This document shows positions 7,446-10,964 of a stretch of 10,964 bases of DNA, one piece after another (positions within the stretch are counted from its first letter, which is position 1; each line of letters begins with the position of its first letter). Both the position numbers and the translations under genes were made by a program. Source of the DNA: Methanobacteriota archaeon (GTDB lineage Archaea; Thermoplasmatota; Thermoplasmata; RBG-16-68-12); contig VBMM01000146.1 in NCBI GenBank assembly GCA_005878415.1, positions 1-10,964 of the forward strand, given 5' to 3'. Below the pieces are notes generated by a model. It was not told where the DNA came from, ran no database searches, and saw only the letters and a program-made list of their open reading frames with translations.

Positions 7446-7468
7446 CCCCCCTCGCGCACACCCATCGC

Positions 7469-7951
7469 ATGAATAACCGCCATGCGCCCGCCGGGAACGA
7501 GCAGCTGTCCGAGCGCCCGCAGGTCGCCGAACGTCCGATGATGTACGAACGCGACGCGGAGCCGCTCCCGACGATCATGACGCCGGACCGCCGCCTCGCG
7601 GAGATCCTCGAGGAGATCTCGGCCCAGGTCTACGGGGTGCACGCGATCGTGATCGGGGACCGCAACGGCCTCCCGATCGCCTCCTCGCTCCGCGGACGCC
7701 CCTCGATGGCCGCGACGGCGATGGCGACGCTCGCCATGACGGCCGCGGGCAAGATCACCCAAAGCCTCTCCCTCCCGAATCCGGAGGACATCACGATCCA
7801 CGCCGGCTCGTGGAACGTCGTGATCCTGAGCCTCGGGGATGGATGCACGCTCGCGGCGGTCGCCGGCCCGAAGACGGAGCCCGCATCCCTCGGCTGGATC
7901 ATGCGCCTGCACGCGGAGGAGATCCGCGAGCTCCTGGCCATCCTGCGGTAG
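7469..7951 (+). CDS. Roadblock/LC7 domain protein with an N-terminal extension
   Basis: The 161-residue product starts MNNRHAPAG. I preferred this ATG over an in-frame TTG at 7427 because the TATA box at 7439-7445 would leave the TTG untranscribed. Residues 1-38 are polar and probably flexible. The roadblock fold begins near MTPDRRLAEILEEI, followed by strand HAIVIGDRNGLPIAS, the central helix MAATAMATLAMTAAGKITQS, strands ITIHAGSWNVVILSLGD and CTLAAVAG, and the closing helix with LHAEEIRELLAIL. This is the canonical DGLPIAS-type layout of MglB-like GTPase regulators. The only other roadblock protein in the window (6090-6494) is clearly different in sequence. serS follows 165 nt downstream with its own promoter, so this gene is probably a single-gene unit. 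Confidence 0.85.
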   Translation: MNNRHAPAGNEQLSERPQVAERPMMYERDAEPLPTIMTPDRRLAEILEEISAQVYGVHAIVIGDRNGLPIASSLRGRPSMAATAMATLAMTAAGKITQSLSLPNPEDITIHAGSWNVVILSLGDGCTLAAVAGPKTEPASLGWIMRLHAEEIRELLAILR

Positions 7952-8084
7952 CGGCCCGCGCTCAACGCCGGGAACCGGACCCATTCGGGGGAACTCGGGT
8001 GGCCCCTGCGATCCCTCCATCCTCCTCCCCGGGGGCAGGGACCTTGGGGCTCCCGTTCGTCCGTTCGATGCCTCGTGAAATAAC

Positions 8085-8094
8085 CTACAAATAG
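8085..8094 (+). promoter_or_regulatory. TATA box of a leaderless serS promoter
   Basis: CTACAAATAG is centred 28 nt upstream of the GTG start of serS, with a purine-rich GTGAAATAA directly before it as a possible BRE. No Shine-Dalgarno precedes the GTG. The rest of the gap after the roadblock gene (7952-8084) is GC-rich and shows no feature I can support. Confidence 0.6.
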
Positions 8095-8116
8095 GGTCCT
8101 CCCCATCGAGTCCGCC

Positions 8117-9409
8117 GTGCTGGACATCCGGCTCATCCGGGAGAGCCCGGACGTCATCCGCCGCGACCTCGCGAAGCGCAATGCTCCGGAGAAGGCGAAG
8201 CTCCTCGACGACGTCATCCGATGGGACAAGGAATGGCGGGAGGCGCTGGCAAACGCGGATGCGCTGAAGCGGCGGCGGAACGAGATCACGCGGCAGATCG
8301 CGGAGGCCAAGAAGGCCGGCAAGGCGACGGACAAGCTCCGCAAGGAGGCGGCCGATCTCCCGAAGCGAATCGACGCGCTCGACACGAAGATCGATGCGCT
8401 CGCGGTCAACATCCGAGACGGACTCCTGCGGTTGCCGAACCTGCTCCACGAGAGCGTGCCGGTCGGGAAGGACGACACGGAGAATGTCGAGGTCGCGAAA
8501 TGGGGAACGCCTCGGAAATTCGCCTTCGAGCTCAAGCCGCACGGCGAACTCCTCGAGGCACTCGGCGGCGCGGATTTCGAACGCGCGCGGAAGATCGCCG
8601 GCGCGGGCTTCCTGTACCTCCTCGGCGACCTCGTGCGGCTCGACCAAGCGCTCCTGCAGTTCGCGCTCGACTACATGATCAAGCAGGGCTTCACCGCCGT
8701 CTTCCCGCCGTTCATGATGCGGCGGGCCGCGTACGAGGGAGTCGTCGACCTCGCCGACTTCGAGAACGTGATGTACAAGATCGAGGGCGAGGACCTCTAC
8801 CTGATCGCGACGTCGGAACATCCGATGGGCGCGATGTTCATGGACGAGGTCATCGACGACGGCCGCCTGCCGATCCGGCTGACGGGAATCGCGACGCAGT
8901 TCCGCCGGGAGATCGGCGGGCACGGCGTCGACACGAAGGGCCTCTTCCGGATGCACCAGTTCAACAAGATCGAGCAGTTCGTCTTCTGCCGGCCCGAGGA
9001 CAGCTGGACGTGGCACGAGAAGCTCCGAGCGAACGGCGAGGCAATCTATCGCGCCCTGGAGATTCCATACCGCGTGGTCAACGTCTGCACGGGGGACATC
9101 GGCACGGTCGCCGCGAAGAAGTACGACATCGAGGCGTGGTTTCCGCGGCAGAAGAAGTACGGCGAGGTCATCAGTTGCAGCAACTGCACGGACTACCAGG
9201 CAAGGCGCCTGAACATCCGCGCGGGGAAGGTCGGTGGCGACAAATTCATTCCCCATACGCTCAACTCGAGTGCGATCGCGACGTCCCGCGGGATCGTCGC
9301 GGTCCTGGAGAACTACCAGCAGGCGGACGGATCCGTCACCGTGCCGAGGGTCCTGCGGACGTTCATGGGCGGGCAGAAGGACATTCGGCCACCCTGGGAA
9401 AAAGGATAA
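8117..9409 (+). CDS. serS: Seryl-tRNA synthetase
   Basis: This cytosolic class II synthetase attaches serine to tRNA-Ser (and tRNA-Sec where present) using ATP. The 430-residue length is normal. The start is a GTG whose upstream TATA spacing indicates a leaderless mRNA, and the product opens MLDIRLIRESPDVIRRDL, the usual SerRS start. Residues about 25-112 are the N-terminal antiparallel coiled-coil arm that contacts the long variable arm of tRNA-Ser. The catalytic core shows the serine-binding TSE loop (Thr232-Glu234), motif 2 (FRRE at 262-265, then GLFRMHQFNKIEQF) and motif 3 (LNSSAIATSRGIVAVLENYQ, with Arg391). The motif 3 form NSSAIATSR is more like archaeal than bacterial enzymes. It belongs to the common SerRS type, not the rare methanogen type. 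The last bases overlap the likely promoter of the antitoxin gene. Confidence 0.97.
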   Translation: MLDIRLIRESPDVIRRDLAKRNAPEKAKLLDDVIRWDKEWREALANADALKRRRNEITRQIAEAKKAGKATDKLRKEAADLPKRIDALDTKIDALAVNIRDGLLRLPNLLHESVPVGKDDTENVEVAKWGTPRKFAFELKPHGELLEALGGADFERARKIAGAGFLYLLGDLVRLDQALLQFALDYMIKQGFTAVFPPFMMRRAAYEGVVDLADFENVMYKIEGEDLYLIATSEHPMGAMFMDEVIDDGRLPIRLTGIATQFRREIGGHGVDTKGLFRMHQFNKIEQFVFCRPEDSWTWHEKLRANGEAIYRALEIPYRVVNVCTGDIGTVAAKKYDIEAWFPRQKKYGEVISCSNCTDYQARRLNIRAGKVGGDKFIPHTLNSSAIATSRGIVAVLENYQQADGSVTVPRVLRTFMGGQKDIRPPWEKG

Positions 9410-9410
9410 G
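9405..9410 (+). promoter_or_regulatory. Possible TATA-like box of the antitoxin-toxin operon
   Basis: GATAAG, preceded by a run of A at 9399-9403, overlaps the serS stop codon. It is centred about 27 nt upstream of the antitoxin ATG, the leaderless spacing seen at serS and the roadblock gene. The consensus match is weak. Confidence 0.35.
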
Positions 9411-9428
9411 TGTAAGGAATCCCTTACA
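9411..9428. promoter_or_regulatory. Perfect palindrome before the antitoxin gene; candidate autoregulatory operator
   Basis: TGTAAGG-AATC-CCTTACA has two perfect 7-bp arms and a 4-nt centre. It fills most of the 25-nt gap between the serS stop and the antitoxin ATG at 9435, directly after the likely TATA element. A protein bound there would block transcription factor B or RNA polymerase. AbrB-type antitoxins commonly repress their own operon by binding such repeats, so this is the natural candidate site; binding itself is inferred. Confidence 0.65.
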
Positions 9429-9434
9429 ACGTCC

Positions 9435-9704
9435 ATGGCCAAAGTGGCCACGGTCACGTCGAAGGGACAGGTGACACTTCCCGTCTCGATCCGCAAGAGG
9501 CTCGGCCTGCGAAAAGGCAGTCGCATCGTGTTCCTCGAGGGGGGCGATGAGGTCCGGGTCCTCCGGGAGGAGGACTTGGAGCGCATGTTCGACGTGTTCG
9601 AGAAACGAGGCCGGAGTCTCCGCCTGACCCGCAAGCGACTCGGCGACCTTGTGAAGGAGGCGAAGGCGCGCCTCTGGAAGGAGCGCTATGCGCGTCGTCG
9701 TTGA
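9435..9704 (+). CDS. AbrB/SpoVT-type antitoxin (VapB-like)
   Basis: The 89-residue product starts MAKVATVTSKGQVTLPVSIR, the classic opening of the AbrB swapped-hairpin DNA-binding domain (residues about 3-47, ending VFLEGGDEVRVLRE). The C-terminal half (about 48-89) is a basic helical tail with DLERMFDVFEKRG and LGDLVKEAKARLWKERY, the usual place for wrapping and inhibiting the toxin. The open frame runs upstream to 9234 within serS, but only this ATG gives the canonical N-terminus and correct promoter spacing. The toxin gene overlaps its 3' end by 17 nt, so translation is probably coupled. The dimer should bind DNA, most likely the palindrome just upstream, and neutralise the PIN toxin. Confidence 0.9.
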   Translation: MAKVATVTSKGQVTLPVSIRKRLGLRKGSRIVFLEGGDEVRVLREEDLERMFDVFEKRGRSLRLTRKRLGDLVKEAKARLWKERYARRR

Positions 9705-10119
9705 CGCGAACACGGTCCTGTCCGGCCTGTTCTTCGCTGGAAACGAGCGCCGTCTGCTCGTCGCCTCTCTTCGCGGTGATGTCACGCTTCTCTACGCAGA
9801 GGATGTCGTAGACCAGGTGTATGAGGTCATCGAGCGGATATTCCAGGACCACCCCGACCTGTCGGAAGCCTTGAGGCGGCTCGAATCGATTCTCACGGCC
9901 GGCGGTCTCGTCGCCCGAAGTACGTACGCGGAAAAGATCCCCATGTGGTCGAGACGCCTGCGGGATCCGGAGGACGCGCCCGTCCTCGCCTGTGCGGCGG
10001 CGGTGCAGGCGGATGGTGTTGTCACCGGAGACCGCGACATCCTAGAACTCGCGGAGCGCGATGACATCCCGGTCTACCGAACACGCGAGTTATTGGATCT
10101 CCTCAGCCTTCAGCCCTGA
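9688..10119 (+). CDS. PIN-domain toxin (VapC-like ribonuclease)
   Basis: This 143-residue protein is a single PIN domain, a Mg2+-dependent ribonuclease fold used by toxins of this class. The acidic active-site residues are present: Asp6 (VVDANTV), an acidic helix with Glu46 (DQVYEVIE), Asp93/Asp96 (DPEDAPVLACA) and Asp115/Asp117 (VTGDRDIL). The DPED-PVLACA and TGDRDIL pattern fits the COG1569/PIN_3 group of putative toxins rather than classical short VapC. The ATG has GGAAGGAG 4 nt upstream, inside the antitoxin gene, and the 17-nt overlap supports coupled translation. Nothing suggests truncation, so the toxin is probably active. The RNA target is unknown. purB starts 33 nt downstream and could be read from the same transcript. 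Confidence 0.88.
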   Translation: MRVVVDANTVLSGLFFAGNERRLLVASLRGDVTLLYAEDVVDQVYEVIERIFQDHPDLSEALRRLESILTAGGLVARSTYAEKIPMWSRRLRDPEDAPVLACAAAVQADGVVTGDRDILELAERDDIPVYRTRELLDLLSLQP

Positions 10120-10136
10120 GAGGATTTCCCTGATGC

Positions 10137-10144
10137 GGAGGGAG
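10137..10144 (+). promoter_or_regulatory. Shine-Dalgarno that decides the purB start
   Basis: GGAGGGAG lies 8 nt before the ATG at 10153. It supports this start over the in-frame GTG at 10162 and shows that purB, unlike serS, has a leadered message or lies within a polycistronic one. Confidence 0.6.
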
Positions 10145-10152
10145 CTGCGGAT

Positions 10153-10964
10153 ATGGGGAATGTGTGTCGCCTGACCCGATGCAAGCTGGATGGCGGTATC
10201 CCCATCGACTTCCGCTACGGCCGGCCGAAGATGCGGGGCCTCTTCGAGGAGGACGCGCGGCTGCAGCGGCTCCTCGGCGTCGAGGCGGCCCTCGCGCGGG
10301 CGGAGGCGAAGGTCGGGCTCATCCCAAGAGACGCGGCCGCGGAGATCACGAAGAAGGCCACGACAAAGAGCGTCACCGTGAAGCGCGTCGAGGAACTCGA
10401 GAAGGACACGCGGCACGACCTCATGGCGGTCGTCCTCGCCCTCACGGAGGCGTGCGGCGACGACGCCGGGAAGTACGTCCACCTGGGCGCGACGAGCAGC
10501 GACATCCTCGATACCGCCACGGCGCTCCAGCTTCGCGACGCGATCCGTCTCATCGACGAAGACCTGGACGGCCTCATCGACGCGTTCGCCTCCCTCGCCT
10601 CGAAGCACAAGCGCACCATCATGCTCGGACGGACGCACGGCCAAGCCGCCGTGCCGATCACGTTCGGGCTGAAGATGGCCGTGTTCGCTTCGGAGGTCGC
10701 GCGCCAACGCGAACGTCTTCGGGAGGCGACCCCGCGCATCGTCGTCGGCAAGATGTCCGGTGCCGTAGGAACGGGCGCCGCGTTCGGACCGCGAGCCGCC
10801 GACATCCAGACCGCGGTCCTGGCGGACCTCGGCGTCGGGGTCGAGGAAGCCGCGACCCAGGTCGTCGGCCGCGACCGCCACGCGGAGTTCATCGGCGTGC
10901 TCGCGAACCTCGCCGCGTCCCTCGAGAAATTCTGCACGGAGGTCCGGAACCTCCAGCGGACGGA
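10153..10964 (+). CDS. purB: Adenylosuccinate lyase, 3' partial
   Basis: PurB acts twice in purine synthesis: it releases fumarate from SAICAR to give AICAR and from adenylosuccinate to give AMP. The visible 270 residues are about 60% of the usual ~450 and the frame is open at the right edge. The family N-terminus reads IPIDFRYGRPKMRGLFEEDARLQ. Further marks are RHDLMAVVLAL with His88, GATSSDILDTATALQL with the TSSD at 114-117, and GRTHGQAAVPITFG with His162, both histidines being active-site residues in this family. The signature loop with the catalytic serine lies beyond the window. About 12 extra residues precede the usual start (MGNVCRLTRCKLDGG), so a slightly later start is possible. The gap to the toxin gene is 33 nt, so co-transcription with it is possible. 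Confidence 0.95.
   Translation, partial: MGNVCRLTRCKLDGGIPIDFRYGRPKMRGLFEEDARLQRLLGVEAALARAEAKVGLIPRDAAAEITKKATTKSVTVKRVEELEKDTRHDLMAVVLALTEACGDDAGKYVHLGATSSDILDTATALQLRDAIRLIDEDLDGLIDAFASLASKHKRTIMLGRTHGQAAVPITFGLKMAVFASEVARQRERLREATPRIVVGKMSGAVGTGAAFGPRAADIQTAVLADLGVGVEEAATQVVGRDRHAEFIGVLANLAASLEKFCTEVRNLQRT

Noticed and set aside
7427..7468. A TTG start giving 14 extra residues on the plus-strand roadblock protein
   Set aside because: The likely TATA box at 7439-7445 lies downstream of it, so it would not be transcribed; the extra residues are not roadblock-like.
7990..8060. GC-rich inverted segments (CCCTGC...GCAGGG, CCCCGGGG) between the roadblock gene and serS, considered as a terminator or structured RNA
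   Set aside because: The stem is only 6 bp across a large loop and no T-run follows; such matches are expected by chance at this GC content.
9234..9434. An upstream extension of the antitoxin frame
   Set aside because: It lies inside the conserved C-terminal part of serS and is a shadow; the AbrB fold starts at the ATG at 9435.
7352..9634. A 760-codon open frame on the minus strand opposite the roadblock gene, serS and the antitoxin
   Set aside because: It lies antisense to clearly recognisable proteins and is Arg/Asp/Glu/Leu-rich without any domain. Such frames arise from GC-rich codon bias on the other strand.
1..10964. Search for a CRISPR array, insertion sequence, tRNA or attachment site
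   Set aside because: No regularly spaced direct repeats, transposase-like protein, cloverleaf or paired end repeats were seen by eye; short elements could still be missed without a computed search.

Overview
This GC-rich window reads as archaeal chromosome. The likely source is an uncultured, high-GC euryarchaeal or Thermoplasmatota-type lineage, but that placement is inference. The evidence is: a seryl-tRNA synthetase whose motif 3 looks archaeal; start codons with an A/T-rich TATA-like box about 27-28 nt upstream and no Shine-Dalgarno (leaderless promoters); two roadblock/LC7 proteins; a two-domain winged-helix regulator; and a large surface-anchored protease built from PQQ-propeller and Ig-like modules. 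Coding density is high. No gap between genes reaches 300 bases. I saw no rRNA, tRNA, CRISPR array or insertion sequence.

Left part (1-4860): one very long plus-strand gene, cut by the left edge. It encodes a cell-surface subtilisin-like (S8) protease with an intact Asp/His/Asn/Ser set, a KP-43-type beta-barrel, an FN3-like domain, a PQQ-like propeller, four Ig-like repeats and a C-terminal membrane anchor.

Middle (4861-7313): a plus-strand zinc-knuckle/coiled-coil protein whose conserved N-terminus lies upstream of its first ATG. It overlaps tail-to-tail with a minus-strand pair, roadblock/LC7 followed by a two-domain winged-helix regulator. A minus-strand four-helix membrane protein of unknown function comes next, ending in a hairpin.

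Right part (7314-10964): a plus-strand roadblock/LC7 gene and serS each appear to have their own leaderless promoter. Next is a VapBC-like toxin-antitoxin pair (AbrB-type antitoxin and PIN-domain toxin, overlapping by 17 nt) preceded by a perfect 18-bp palindrome that looks like an autoregulatory operator. Last is the first ~60% of purB (adenylosuccinate lyase), cut by the right edge.

The genes do not form one pathway. They are housekeeping genes (serS, purB) with a toxin-antitoxin module between them, a small-GTPase-type signalling/regulatory cluster without its GTPase, and a surface protease. The points most worth a second look are the zinc-knuckle gene lacking a canonical start, the palindrome placed inside the antitoxin promoter, and the protease's domain fusion. 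I found no clear, wholly new multi-gene system.
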